Source: a virus. Taken from it: a DNA stretch of 64,000 bases. The notes below the pieces were generated by a model. The model saw nothing but the letters and a program-made list of their open reading frames with translations, was not told where the DNA came from and did not search any database. Positions within the stretch are counted from its first letter, which is position 1. The number at the start of each line of letters is the position of its first letter. Positions 18,608 through 26,938 of this stretch are shown here, in pieces. Both the position numbers and the translations under genes were made by a program. The DNA is taken from IMG/VR virus record IMGVR_UViG_3300005340_000003, positions 1-64,000 of that record, one strand, 5' to 3'.

Positions 18608-18699
18608 GGTTTCAGCCATATCTCTTTAATTAGTTTTTTGATGAGTCGAATCGCTTTCGCGTGCTTCCTGTAAAAGCCGATGGATGGTTTTTTACTCAT
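18604..18699 (-). CDS. Tiny basic peptide, 31 aa
   Basis: MSKKPSIGFYRKHAKAIRLI then KKLIKEIWLKP: a strongly basic amphipathic helix. It starts inside the SprT-like gene stop (ATGAGTAA) and ends in an ATGA overlap with the histone-fold candidate, so it fills an otherwise unexplained gap in a fully packed operon. Real expression is inferred from these junctions. Confidence 0.5.
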   Translation of the reverse strand: MSKKPSIGFYRKHAKAIRLIKKLIKEIWLKP

Positions 18700-19297
18700 C
18701 GGTTTTTTCAGTTGAAGATTTGAATTCAGTGCCGCAGGCACAAGTCGGCAATCCGGTCTCGATCCACTTTTGCGTCGTCCGGATCACGTAGCCGCACTCC
18801 GGGCATTCGCACTTCAGCAGCCGAGTCGATTGTTTCTTCGTCGGTGCCATCCCCTTCAATTGACTGTGCGGATAAATGCCGAGCGACTTTTGCCAGCCGA
18901 GCATGTCCGACATCAACTTTTCGCCGGCATTGGTGGAAGTAAGTTTTCCCTCCAGGCCAACCGCACGAGCGCACTTGCCGAAAACTTTGTTGTGGCCTTC
19001 CTTGTGGCCGACAACGGCGTGAACGACTTCATGCACGAGTGTCGCAATGACTCCCATGTCCGTAGTCATTTCGTCGAGTGCGGGCGAGATAAAAATCTGC
19101 GCGGCTTGCTTGTCGGCTGATGCTGTTTTGCTCCAGCATTCGCCGAGCACTCGTTTCTTGTTCGCGAGACCACCACGGACGGGCCACCCACATGCTACCC
19201 GCACTTGCGGCACTTTATATCCGGCCTCCACGAACAGCGGCGTCATTTCGCCGACTGCCGCCTGGAGCCACTCTTCCCGAGTTTTGTATTGTTTCAT
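18692..19297 (-). CDS. SprT-like zinc metalloprotease, 201 aa
   Basis: The zincin core TLVHEVVHAVVGH has HEVVH at 89-93 with further His at 98 and 102, followed by a C-terminal zinc ribbon (CPECGYVIRTTQKW and CACG, about residues 164-190). This is the SprT/Spartan-like arrangement; cellular relatives act on DNA-protein crosslinks or on transcription factors. It sits in the replication operon with ATGA coupling to the next gene. The substrate in the phage is unknown. Confidence 0.88.
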   Translation of the reverse strand: MKQYKTREEWLQAAVGEMTPLFVEAGYKVPQVRVACGWPVRGGLANKKRVLGECWSKTASADKQAAQIFISPALDEMTTDMGVIATLVHEVVHAVVGHKEGHNKVFGKCARAVGLEGKLTSTNAGEKLMSDMLGWQKSLGIYPHSQLKGMAPTKKQSTRLLKCECPECGYVIRTTQKWIETGLPTCACGTEFKSSTEKTDE

Positions 19298-19563
19298 TTT
19301 TTATAGAGGTTTTCGTAAAATTTTCCCAACTTTTCAACAGTCATGTTGATGGGTTCCGAGGTTTTTTGCGGGACAAAATTTGCAAGTTCGTATTGAATCT
19401 CCGGCCATTGTTTTCGGCAGTCATCGAGGAAAGTCTCTGCTGCTTCGATAGACTGCCCGATATTACAATACCATACTTCGCCAGTTTCCTTGCGCGTGCA
19501 TCGAATCCAGTAGCATTGACTGGCTGGCGGAATTTGATCCGCCTTCATCGGTTCCTGGTTCAT
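19294..19563 (-). CDS. Small protein of unknown function, 89 aa
   Basis: Begins MNQEPMKADQIPPASQCYWI with CYWIRCTRKETGEVWYC, three Cys/Trp-flanked strands that could bind metal, then a helical half ending GKFYENLYKK. The start at 19563 follows one base after the previous stop and the gene ends in an ATGA overlap with the SprT-like gene; the longer upstream frame is inside the neighbour. Not recognised. Confidence 0.65.
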   Translation of the reverse strand: MNQEPMKADQIPPASQCYWIRCTRKETGEVWYCNIGQSIEAAETFLDDCRKQWPEIQYELANFVPQKTSEPINMTVEKLGKFYENLYKK

Positions 19564-19564
19564 G

Positions 19565-19864
19565 TTACTTGCTCCCGTGTTCAAGTCCGCGAAAATAGGC
19601 TCGCACGGTGGGATACCGACCAGCCTGCAAAAATGACTTCGCAATGTCCACCGACAATTCGGCGATAGCGCGGAGGTTGGCCTTGTAAAGTTTCGAAACC
19701 CAATAGCTTTGATCTGCGATTGCGCGAACCTGATCGTAAGCAATCACGCTTAGTTTCGCGGGGTTCTGCTGTTCAGCGATTTTCTTTTCGGCAAACTGCA
19801 ACCAGTCGATTGCCACCATCGAAGCCACCGCTTCCGCGTATTTTGAATTGTGTTTTTGTTTCAT
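19565..19864 (-). CDS. Small helical protein, 99 aa (first gene of an operon)
   Basis: Helical and charged; contains QVRAIADQSYWVSKLYKANL. No known motif. It is the first gene after a promoter at 19902-19930 and a leader hairpin at 19881-19894; the ATG is preceded by a run of A residues in the mRNA and no Shine-Dalgarno. Confidence 0.7.
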   Translation of the reverse strand: MKQKHNSKYAEAVASMVAIDWLQFAEKKIAEQQNPAKLSVIAYDQVRAIADQSYWVSKLYKANLRAIAELSVDIAKSFLQAGRYPTVRAYFRGLEHGSK

Positions 19865-19880
19865 GTTTTTTTTTTTGTGG

Positions 19881-19930
19881 GTCGTTTATTCGACTTCACT
19901 ACTTATCGCACCCTATCCAACGAATGTCAA
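19881..19930 (-). promoter_or_regulatory. Promoter with AAUAAA-loop leader hairpin (copy 1)
   Basis: On the - strand, TTGACA (19930-19925), a 17-base spacer and GATAAG (19907-19902), followed by a hairpin GUCG-AAUAAA-CGAC (19894-19881), then 16 A-rich bases and the ATG at 19864. The -35 box lies in the last codons of the UvrD-like helicase gene. Same architecture as 29030-29078, 29627-29683 and 37568-37624. Confidence 0.7.
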
Positions 19931-21757
19931 ATGTTTTTTTGCCCGTGTAACTGCCACGTAGTAAATGTTTTGCTCCTCGTCGCCTTTATTCTTTTTGAAG
20001 GTCGCCGTCAGAATAAACACCCGGTTCCATTCGAGGCCTTTCGCCTTGTGAACGGAACTGAGGACAACAGAAGGCTTTGCGTTGCTGTCGGTATCCTGGA
20101 AAAGCGAGTAAATTTTCGATTCAATCTCGGCTACATTCCGAGCCCCCTCGGACACCGCCATCAGCGTATCCACTTGGTCGTTCACCTGGGCGATTTTCGC
20201 TTCCGCGTTTTTCGTCGCGCCAAAGCGAGCCCTCTGCTTGGTTCCCCAGGCTTCGAGCTTGCGGATGAAATCCGGCACGCTCTTCGCCCTGAGTTTCCGA
20301 ACCATTCCGACTAGCTGCGCTCCAATGTCGCGTCCCTCGATCCGAGCCGGCGTTCCACGGCGGAGGAGGTTCAGGCATGCGCTCATGAGCGGAGCGTTGA
20401 GGCGGCTGAGGATCGCATCGCCGATCCGAGCATGTTCGAGAACGCTCACCACTTCATCCACCAAGCCCTCGGGAGCACTCGGGGCGGCTTTGTAATCGGT
20501 CACAATTTCAGCCGCAATTGCCACCACAGCCTTCGGGCAGCGGTAAGTGGTAGTCAGACCGAAGACCCGGGCTGAAAGACGCTCCTGCATCATCCTCATG
20601 CCATTTTGAGCCGCTCCACGAAACGCATAGATTGCCTGCCGGTCGTCGCCCACGATGCAAATCCGACCGCCCGGTTCACAGCTTCGAATCGCCATTTCGA
20701 GTTGCGGGAGATTCATATCCTGGCTCTCATCCACCACCACGAGGCCGAAACGAGGGAAAACCCAATTCTTCACCACCGGCAACCAGACCATATCGTTGAA
20801 GCTGATTCGGCCCTCGTTGTCGCGTTCCTTGGCGGCTTCCAGGGCGTCGAAGGCCACTTTCGCGAGCTTCGCCACGGTCCAGCCGCCATCCGCTTCGGCC
20901 TCTGCTGCTGAGAAAATCCCCCGGTCGTTCGCGATGTCGATAAGTTGTTCGACGGTAGGGTTGAGGAGAAGGTTTTTCGCGAAGCCGACGATCCGTTCCA
21001 CGCAACCAAGGACTTCCTCCGGGATATTCGGGCTAACCGCTTCGATCCGAGCCGCTTCCACCGAGGCGTCCGGCTTCACACCGGGCCAAACTTGCGTGAT
21101 GTAGAAAAAACCGAGGCTATGCAACGTCTTGATCTCCACGCGCTTGTCGGAGATTTTCTCTTCGGCTTCGATCTGGTTTTTCTTGTTGAAGACCGCGTAA
21201 AGGAGCTTCGTGATGTGGCTCGGAACGAAGGTGAAAGCCTGCTTAATGGTCGTCGTTTTGCCAGTGCCGGCCCGGGCTTGGACGACCGCATTGCCAGTGC
21301 CCGACGCGAACCATTGAAAAATCTCTTCCTGCTCTGCGGACCAAAAAACGGTGGGAATAGAAGGGATCGAACCTTCAACACCCGCGCTCAAACTATCAGT
21401 GCCAGTCGAGGCACCCGAGACGTTTGACGACTGCGCGGGCACGGAGCCATCCACTCCCGACAGTGACGGAACTTGGGCTTGTTCTTGAGGGTTGGTGGGA
21501 TTGGTCGTCTCGTCAGACGTAGCGCCATTACCCCACAAGCAAATTTCCCAAGTTCCGTCACGGTCGTTTTTACTGCAAGAAACACCCTCATTTTTCAAGG
21601 TGTTCTTACTCGATCTCCAGGCATTCCAAAAAGCCGGTGTCGGCGCTGCGGTTCGGAGCGTCCGGATTCCCACTCGGGTATTCACGGTTTTCGGCTCGCT
21701 CCAGTTCAGTTGAATTGTTTCAATCACGGGAGCACTATCGCAGAGGATCGCCGGCAC
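19913..21757 (-). CDS. UvrD/Rep-like superfamily 1 DNA helicase, 614 aa
   Basis: SF1A helicase motifs: AGTGKTT at 163-169, VVDESQD at 341-347, GDDRQAIYAFRG at 370-381, VHKAKGLEW and YVAVTRAKKHL near the C-terminus. An N-terminal region (1-135) contains a small Trp-rich domain (FWNAWRSSKNTLK) and a low-complexity Ser/Gly/Pro linker not found in classical UvrD. It would unwind DNA in replication or recombination. The start is GTG at 21757 with no Shine-Dalgarno and a hairpin-rich leader upstream. Confidence 0.9.
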   Translation of the reverse strand: MPAILCDSAPVIETIQLNWSEPKTVNTRVGIRTLRTAAPTPAFWNAWRSSKNTLKNEGVSCSKNDRDGTWEICLWGNGATSDETTNPTNPQEQAQVPSLSGVDGSVPAQSSNVSGASTGTDSLSAGVEGSIPSIPTVFWSAEQEEIFQWFASGTGNAVVQARAGTGKTTTIKQAFTFVPSHITKLLYAVFNKKNQIEAEEKISDKRVEIKTLHSLGFFYITQVWPGVKPDASVEAARIEAVSPNIPEEVLGCVERIVGFAKNLLLNPTVEQLIDIANDRGIFSAAEAEADGGWTVAKLAKVAFDALEAAKERDNEGRISFNDMVWLPVVKNWVFPRFGLVVVDESQDMNLPQLEMAIRSCEPGGRICIVGDDRQAIYAFRGAAQNGMRMMQERLSARVFGLTTTYRCPKAVVAIAAEIVTDYKAAPSAPEGLVDEVVSVLEHARIGDAILSRLNAPLMSACLNLLRRGTPARIEGRDIGAQLVGMVRKLRAKSVPDFIRKLEAWGTKQRARFGATKNAEAKIAQVNDQVDTLMAVSEGARNVAEIESKIYSLFQDTDSNAKPSVVLSSVHKAKGLEWNRVFILTATFKKNKGDEEQNIYYVAVTRAKKHLTFVG

Positions 21758-21944
21758 GTCAACAACTGTTTAAACATTTTAGCGGGCCTGATGGTTAGTA
21801 TCAGACCCGCTAATTACTGAATCTCGAACCCAAATTATTTCCGGTCTCTCCCGGAAGTCACGTTGCATGGTTTTCCGCAATTCCCTGACGTTAGTATTTT
21901 CCGCCTCACGGTATGGCTTTCAACGTTTAGCCGCTAGGATGTTT
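21758..21944 (-). other. Structured leader upstream of helicase gene
   Basis: 187 bases without a gene. It holds a strong hairpin at 21781-21811 (12-base arms AGCGGGCCTGAT/ATCAGACCCGCT with one mismatch, 7-base loop), a second hairpin at 21839-21856 (TTCCGG/CCGGAA) and one GTTTAAAC at 21768-21775. Neither hairpin is followed by a T run on either strand, so they are not clear terminators. A folded 5' leader or an operator is possible. No convincing promoter or tRNA seen. Confidence 0.5.
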
Positions 21945-22802
21945 TCAGATGCCGACGACCTTGTGGATGAACCCCATCAGGTCAGTGTCAGTAACGGCCT
22001 TGACTGCGAGGACCGGAACCGGTGCCTCGAATTTTCCCGTGTCTGTCTTGAAGGATTTCATCCTCGTTGAAAGACTCCAGGTGCGGGAAAAATACCCGTC
22101 CTGAAGGCACCCGAGCCGGCGCTGATAGTTGAAGGTGTTTTTCATGGCCTCCGTGTAAACAGAGCCCTTGCAGTTCCAGTATCCGACAGTCATCTTCCGA
22201 CTGCCGACCGTGAATCCGAAAACCGCGCCGTCATCCTGGACGTGTGCCGGCTTTTCAATCGCCAGCAAAAGTTCCGTCATCGGCTCGAACCGGCGCATGC
22301 CCTCCGCTTTCTTGAGTTTCCACTCGTTGTAATCGAGCGTGCCGCCGACTGCGCGGACCGCATCCTCGGTGTCCACGATCTCTCCGCCGACTTGACCGGC
22401 GAGTTTTTCCTGGAACTTCAGCCACACGATGCCGATCACGCAGATAACGACAGGCGGCAATTGCGCCCGAGTGATGACGCCCTGCTTCTGATCGATTTCA
22501 GCCGGCGAATACAGAATGGTTTCCTTGCCGAAAACGATGCTGCCCGGGGTAAAGTTCTTCCCAAGTTCTCCGACGCTGTAGGTGAGGTTCAGGCGAGGGA
22601 GGTTGATGTCCTTGAACCCTGGCAGGTAGTCACCGAGCTTGAAAGCATCCTTTGTCGCCGGCACGCCGGGAGAAGAAGACGCAACGGTTGTGGTGGTTTC
22701 GACTTTCACATCCGCTACCGGAGTGCTCACAGTCTTTGTTTCAACATCGATCACCGGAGCCGGTGACGATCCGCTATCATTTCCGAATTTGACTTCAGGC
22801 AT
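21945..22802 (-). CDS. Conserved phage protein of unknown function, 285 aa
   Basis: Low-complexity Thr/Val/Ser N-terminus (1-55), then a globular domain (60-285) with LPRLNLTYSVGELGKNFTPG, GVITRAQLPPVVICVIGIVW and a C-terminal beta-rich part (FGFTVGSRKMTVGYWNCKG). The context between helicase, coiled-coil and nuclease genes suggests a DNA-metabolism role such as single-strand binding or recombination mediator, but no motif proves it. Confidence 0.75.
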   Translation of the reverse strand: MPEVKFGNDSGSSPAPVIDVETKTVSTPVADVKVETTTTVASSSPGVPATKDAFKLGDYLPGFKDINLPRLNLTYSVGELGKNFTPGSIVFGKETILYSPAEIDQKQGVITRAQLPPVVICVIGIVWLKFQEKLAGQVGGEIVDTEDAVRAVGGTLDYNEWKLKKAEGMRRFEPMTELLLAIEKPAHVQDDGAVFGFTVGSRKMTVGYWNCKGSVYTEAMKNTFNYQRRLGCLQDGYFSRTWSLSTRMKSFKTDTGKFEAPVPVLAVKAVTDTDLMGFIHKVVGI

Positions 22803-22851
22803 TTTAGTTTTGTGTTTAGTGTTTAACCGACATTGGTGGACACTCCTAGTG

Positions 22852-23061
22852 TTAGCTAGGAAGGACTCCAGCCCTAACAGGCCCCGTCCTCACATTTGGT
22901 GATGTCCGACAGTTTACCATCCGACTCGATTTGGCGAACCATTCTCCGCCGTCCGCGTTGACTCCGTGGTGAACGAAGTAATGCGTGTCGGTTTCCCGGA
23001 GGACTTCCCCGGTGAAGACCACATCGAATTCTCCGCGATTGATTTCGACTCGTGTTTTCAT
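22852..23061 (-). CDS. Small beta-rich protein, 69 aa
   Basis: MKTRVEINRGEFDVVFTGEV then alternating strands (HYFVHHGVNADGGEW), resembling a small beta barrel, with a Pro/Arg tail. ATGA overlap with the coiled-coil gene upstream. A short hairpin (CCTAG/CTAGG, 22845-22860) covers its stop. Not recognised. Confidence 0.65.
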   Translation of the reverse strand: MKTRVEINRGEFDVVFTGEVLRETDTHYFVHHGVNADGGEWFAKSSRMVNCRTSPNVRTGPVRAGVLPS

Positions 23062-24059
23062 AGATTGTTCGCTTCATTTTGGATGTAAGCGCAAAGCCTT
23101 TCCAGGTTCGCGCCGATATTCGCGATGACCCGCCCGCCCCGATCCGTTTGCGTAATCGGCCTGGGTGTTTCCCAAAGACGTTTCGAAAACTCCAAAATCT
23201 TTTCCTTGTCCGGGGCGAGCGCGGCTTTCTCTTCCGCCAATCGCACGGCGAGTTGTTCGGCGGCGAGTTTATCCCTCGCAGCCTTCGCTTCGCGTTCCAG
23301 CTTGGCGACCGCTTCGTTCGCTTTCGCGACGAGGGCCAGCTTTTCAGCTTTGAGTCGATTCGCTTCTGCTTCTAATTTCGCCTGGGCCGATTTGCGTTCG
23401 TCCGCAAGTTGTTTCTCAAGTCGATCCCGGGCGATTTCAGCGGCTTTGCGAGCGGCTTCCCGTTCGGCGGCTTCTTTCTTCAATCGTTCGTTCTCCGCAC
23501 GCTGCGCTTCGATTCGATCTGCTTCCGCTTTACGGACGGCTTCCGCCGCTTCGCACTCCAGTCTCAATCGTTCGAGTTTCGCGGTATGGGTAGCGATTGA
23601 ATCCTTCAACAAGCCGGAATATTCAGCATCGGTCAAATCCGCTAAATCGATAATGACAGGGGCGGAGAGATACGGACCAAGTTCAGTGGTCCGCGATTGA
23701 CGGACCTCGATTCGAATTCGTTCGGTTTCCCGTTCCGCAAAAGTTTCCTGCAACAACAACCGCTCTTCGAGTGGTTCGAGTATGCGAAGCAATTCGTTTT
23801 TGCCGGCGTCGATCTTCCGGCTCTCCTCCAGAACGCTTTCCTTCAATTCCCGATGCTTGTGCGTAATTGCAACGCGAAGGTTTTTGATGGTGAGCCGAGT
23901 CGCCCGGGCGAGTTTCATTTCGGCGACTTGAGAGACATCTGTTACGGTAAGGGTTTCCGCCGTGGTTTTCAACTTCTCCGCCTGGGACTTGAAGTCGTCC
24001 CAAACGATCAATTGTTTCATCCGTTCTCCGGGTAGTGAGTTTACAATTTCAACTTCCAT
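23058..24059 (-). CDS. Coiled-coil protein, 333 aa
   Basis: N-terminal helical domain (15-110) followed by a long Ala/Glu/Lys/Arg-rich coiled coil (about 155-290) and a small C-terminal domain. The layout resembles phage DUF1351-type proteins that neighbour recombination genes; family assignment is tentative. It lies between the RecB-like nuclease and the unknown protein at 21945, so a scaffold or partner role in recombination is plausible. ATG starts one base after the upstream stop. Confidence 0.75.
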   Translation of the reverse strand: MEVEIVNSLPGERMKQLIVWDDFKSQAEKLKTTAETLTVTDVSQVAEMKLARATRLTIKNLRVAITHKHRELKESVLEESRKIDAGKNELLRILEPLEERLLLQETFAERETERIRIEVRQSRTTELGPYLSAPVIIDLADLTDAEYSGLLKDSIATHTAKLERLRLECEAAEAVRKAEADRIEAQRAENERLKKEAAEREAARKAAEIARDRLEKQLADERKSAQAKLEAEANRLKAEKLALVAKANEAVAKLEREAKAARDKLAAEQLAVRLAEEKAALAPDKEKILEFSKRLWETPRPITQTDRGGRVIANIGANLERLCAYIQNEANNL

Positions 24060-24060
24060 A

Positions 24061-25329
24061 TTATTCTTTCGTTTTCTCCGCCTGCAAAAATACTGCTGGC
24101 GAGCCTCGTTCTACTACATTCGCGGCCTCCAGACAACTCTTGAATTCTTGGATCGCATGTTTTTTACTGCCGCGAGGTGCCTTCGCTCCGATTGAGTCCT
24201 CAATCGCGCCAATGCTCACGTCGAGCGCCTGGGCGTATTCTTCCTCCGTCAAATACCGCAATGCCTCGCGCTTGAATCCGGCCATATCGGTAACTGCGCG
24301 GCTTCCGTCCCGTTGTTGCAGGCGGTATCCTTCAGGAAGCGGAGCACCACGAAGAACCCTCTCCGCCGTAACCTTCCGGAACGCTTCCGACCAGACTTTC
24401 ATTACCTGGGCGAGTTGCATCCCGAGACCGGTATTCGCCGGGTCTTGAACCATACTCGGAGTCACTGAAGCCGGGATTTTAAGTGGGGCGAATTTGTTTC
24501 CGACAGTGCAAGCGAATTTGGTAACAGCGGGACAGATGCCCGTATGTTTGCAAAAAAGACAGTTCGGAATAGTCGGATTTGCAGATGAAAAATCTGCTTT
24601 AGCCCGGGCCATTCTCGCCCGTTCAACGACAACCGAAACCCGAAGGAGTAGCGACAGAATTTCGGAACGGTGGAAAACGTGATCGTCAAGAAAACCGATT
24701 GCTGGCTGCTTGATCCAGAAGCGAACCGATTCGAGCTTCGGAAATTTTTTGAATAGACCCAAAACATAAGCGATTGCCTGGAGGTTGTTTTTGACTTTCT
24801 CGACCGACCACACACCAAATTTCCAATCGAAGGCTTCACAGTAAGTGCCAGCATGAGAGAAAAACGCCCGGTCGAAATATCCTGCGGTCGTTGATTGAAT
24901 CTTCAAAAGAATCGAGCCGAGACCAACTTTGATTTCGTCTTCGAATTCCAGGTCGTCAATCGGGAGGTAAGTCTCGGTCAATTCGAGAATCTCCGGATAC
25001 GATCTGTGATCCGGAAGTTCAGAAATCATCGCATGCGCCCGCGCATCGACCGCCAACTGTTTTCGCTCTTCGTAAAAATCCAGGCACTCAGCCGCCATCA
25101 AAGCGTCATCATCGCTGAGGGACTCATCGTCCATTCTGTCCTCAGTAACCTTGTGCATTTTGGTGCCGGCAATGGCCCGAATATGGCTCTCGTCTCTTCC
25201 TTCATAGCACGGACAGGCTTCGAGACTTTGTAAGGTGGAGGGAGAGTAAGGATGGTGAACGCGATCCTCTTGCTTCGGTCGTTGTTCATTTATCAGAGTT
25301 TGTTCTTTCAACGCTTGTTCGAGATTCAT
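24061..25329 (-). CDS. RecB/Cas4-like PD-(D/E)XK nuclease (DUF2800-like), 422 aa
   Basis: Restriction-fold nuclease: AGTKMHK at 54-60, D153 in AGYFDR, D168-W-K170 in EAFDWKFG, Q184 in NNLQAIAYVLG. Cys residues 39/41 and 257, 260, 266 (CLFCKHTGIC) fit an iron-sulfur cluster as in Cas4/AddB-type enzymes. It would act as a 5'-3' exonuclease for recombination or host DNA breakdown. Coupled by ATGA to the RNA ligase gene. Confidence 0.85.
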   Translation of the reverse strand: MNLEQALKEQTLINEQRPKQEDRVHHPYSPSTLQSLEACPCYEGRDESHIRAIAGTKMHKVTEDRMDDESLSDDDALMAAECLDFYEERKQLAVDARAHAMISELPDHRSYPEILELTETYLPIDDLEFEDEIKVGLGSILLKIQSTTAGYFDRAFFSHAGTYCEAFDWKFGVWSVEKVKNNLQAIAYVLGLFKKFPKLESVRFWIKQPAIGFLDDHVFHRSEILSLLLRVSVVVERARMARAKADFSSANPTIPNCLFCKHTGICPAVTKFACTVGNKFAPLKIPASVTPSMVQDPANTGLGMQLAQVMKVWSEAFRKVTAERVLRGAPLPEGYRLQQRDGSRAVTDMAGFKREALRYLTEEEYAQALDVSIGAIEDSIGAKAPRGSKKHAIQEFKSCLEAANVVERGSPAVFLQAEKTKE

Positions 25330-25925
25330 TGGCCTTTTCCTCCCTCGTCGCCGACGATGGTTTTCTTGAACATCACCCGGGCTGCGGTGTGCCAGATGAC
25401 GATCCCTTCGGGCTGCATGAATCCAGGAGACGCCACGCTACCTTTCTCCGCTAGTTCCTGAAGTGTCCAGGCAACATTACCGGTTGTGAAAAGTCCTCGA
25501 TACAGTGTCGGAACTACAAGGCAACACTCGGGCGGCTTTTCCTTCCCATCCGGACCCCATCGGTCCACATTGAAAAGTGAAAAGTGTTTTTCCGTCAAAC
25601 CGTAGCGACGTTGAATTCCTCCGCCCCACCATTCGCCGAAGTGCCGTCCCTGTCCGAGTTTCACCAATTCTTCCGCGTTGGACTGCACCCATTTCGCGAA
25701 TCCGTAATTATCGTTGTCCGGAGTGATCCAACGGGTGCGACTGCCTGCGGCAATCCAGGGACCGTTCGAACCGACGCGAACCAAAGGAATGTCATTTGGA
25801 TTTGCCACCTCGTCGAGAACTTCAGTGATGAAAATCTGTGCGTTAGTGCCGTCGATCTTTTCGGTGATAACACACTCGCGGCTGAGACGCGCCATTTTCG
25901 GAAACGTTTCAAAGGTGCTATTCAT
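25326..25925 (-). CDS. RNA ligase (T4 Rnl2-like nucleotidyltransferase), 199 aa
   Basis: Nucleotidyltransferase motif I EKIDGTNA with catalytic K23, a motif III-like GEWWGGGIQRRYGL at 98-110, motif IV EGIVIW at 173-178 and motif V MFKKT with K187/K188. Short, with no OB domain, which is typical of phage RNA ligases. It may repair RNAs, such as tRNAs, cut by host anti-phage nucleases; two tRNA genes are present in the window. It overlaps the HTH gene upstream by 8 bases (ATGAATAG). Confidence 0.85.
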   Translation of the reverse strand: MNSTFETFPKMARLSRECVITEKIDGTNAQIFITEVLDEVANPNDIPLVRVGSNGPWIAAGSRTRWITPDNDNYGFAKWVQSNAEELVKLGQGRHFGEWWGGGIQRRYGLTEKHFSLFNVDRWGPDGKEKPPECCLVVPTLYRGLFTTGNVAWTLQELAEKGSVASPGFMQPEGIVIWHTAARVMFKKTIVGDEGGKGQ

Positions 25926-26109
25926 GATTCATAATTTCCTTCAGGCGTTGCTGGAGTTTCCAGAGGGCAATCGTTTCGATTTGTCGAAGTCGAGTGGTGG
26001 ACACGCCGATCATCGCGGCGACTTCCACCGGGGATTTTATCGGGGTGAGTTTATCCGCAATCGCTGCGCCGATACGCATGCGTTCCCGATTCTCGGGATT
26101 CATTGTCAT
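25918..26109 (-). CDS. Sigma-region-4-like HTH protein, 63 aa
   Basis: Nearly the whole protein is one sigma-70 region 4-type HTH: SPVEVAAMIGVSTTRLRQIE then ALWKLQQRLKEI. It lacks region 2, so it is not a full sigma factor. A similar mini protein is encoded at 34313-34543. It may bind -35 elements or RNA polymerase as an anti- or co-sigma factor (inference). Its leader contains an AAUAAA-loop hairpin (26128-26150), and AAAGG precedes the ATG. Confidence 0.75.
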   Translation of the reverse strand: MTMNPENRERMRIGAAIADKLTPIKSPVEVAAMIGVSTTRLRQIETIALWKLQQRLKEIMNHE

Positions 26110-26127
26110 ACTAACCTTTCGTGTTTT

Positions 26128-26150
26128 GACCGGGCTTTATTACCCAGGTC
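26128..26150 (-). promoter_or_regulatory. AAUAAA-loop leader hairpin without a clear promoter
   Basis: In the - strand RNA: GACC-U-GGGU, loop AAUAAA, GCCC-GGUC. It overlaps the stop codon of 26140-26334 and lies 18 bases before the ATG at 26109. Loop and spacing match the hairpins of the three or four promoter leaders. No good -10/-35 pair is visible upstream, so it may act on a read-through transcript. Confidence 0.55.
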
Positions 26151-26334
26151 GTTTCATTACCGCTTTTCGAAGATTCTTTCGCTTTGCACCGGTTGGCTTC
26201 CATCCGTGTTCGACCGCGTTCAGGAGCCGCTCTTGTGCAGCCGCCTTTTCAGGGGTCGTCGATTTCGCCTTGACGCCGTTCGGGGTCGATACTCTCACTC
26301 TCGACTTGCTGATTTTGCGAATGGTTACTGGCAT
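26140..26334 (-). CDS. Small basic phage protein, 64 aa
   Basis: MPVTIRKISKSRVRVSTPNG followed by VKAKSTTPEKAAAQERLLNA and HGWKPT: a widespread type of small basic phage protein (recalled, not searched) of unknown function. The beta N-terminus plus helix suggests nucleic-acid contact. The stop is embedded in the leader hairpin of the next gene. Confidence 0.75.
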   Translation of the reverse strand: MPVTIRKISKSRVRVSTPNGVKAKSTTPEKAAAQERLLNAVEHGWKPTGAKRKNLRKAVMKRPG

Positions 26335-26357
26335 ATTGAAATAGTGTCAGAAAATTA

Positions 26358-26585
26358 TTACTTCGACAACTTGTATTCTTTCGGCCTCGGATGATGGTGA
26401 ACACACCCGAAAAGAGGACCGGTGGCAAAACAGCCGGAATTAAAAGGTTCCCCATCCACCACGGCGAAACCATGCTCCGGGGCTGGATAACCAATTGGGT
26501 CGAGCTTCGGGCATCCGCACTTCTTGAAATTGGAAATTTCTCCGCACCTCTCCCCCCAATAGATACAAGTATTACAAGTGTTCAT
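26358..26585 (-). CDS. Cys-rich zinc-binding protein, 75 aa
   Basis: MNTCNTCIYWGERCGEISNF with CxxC near the N-terminus, then KKCGCPK and a C-terminal GCFATGPLFGCVHHHP. At least eight Cys plus three His indicate one or two zinc sites. The start at 26585 is fixed by the ATGA overlap. A recurrent small phage protein type; function unknown. Confidence 0.7.
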   Translation of the reverse strand: MNTCNTCIYWGERCGEISNFKKCGCPKLDPIGYPAPEHGFAVVDGEPFNSGCFATGPLFGCVHHHPRPKEYKLSK

Positions 26586-26938
26586 TTGAGGATTCGGTAA
26601 TGAGTGAACCGGATTCCGCAATGCCAGCAATATTTTACCGGATAGTCTCCAGGGAATATTCCCGCTTCAAATTGAACGATCATCGTTAGCGGAGTGTAAG
26701 CGACTGGAAGAGTTTTGCCACATACCCCGCAATCGAATCTATAAATCCCGTCGCTGAGGTGTTGCCCCTGGATCAGCACTGCCGGATAAATTGTCCGAAA
26801 TTCCGTCTGGTTGTGATGCCACGCGAGGACGTTTTTCGCCGCGCATGCAACCCCGCCCTCTCCGGATTCAATCAGGAGAGCCAGCATTTCTTGAAATTTT
26901 TCCGAGGTAATGTCGATGTCTGAGGCGTCGATTTTCAT
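26582..26938 (-). CDS. Small zinc-ribbon-like protein, 118 aa
   Basis: Helical N-terminus (1-45), then a zinc ribbon formed by DCGVCG and YCWHCG about 30 residues apart. It begins in an ATGA overlap with the SF2 helicase and ends in one with the Cys-rich protein. Function unknown; proximity suggests a helicase accessory role, which is weak inference. Confidence 0.65.
   Translation of the reverse strand: MKIDASDIDITSEKFQEMLALLIESGEGGVACAAKNVLAWHHNQTEFRTIYPAVLIQGQHLSDGIYRFDCGVCGKTLPVAYTPLTMIVQFEAGIFPGDYPVKYCWHCGIRFTHYRILK

Noticed and set aside
21781-21856. tRNA-like or terminator reading of the hairpins before the helicase gene
   Set aside because: No T arm or acceptor pairing, and no T run follows either hairpin on either strand.
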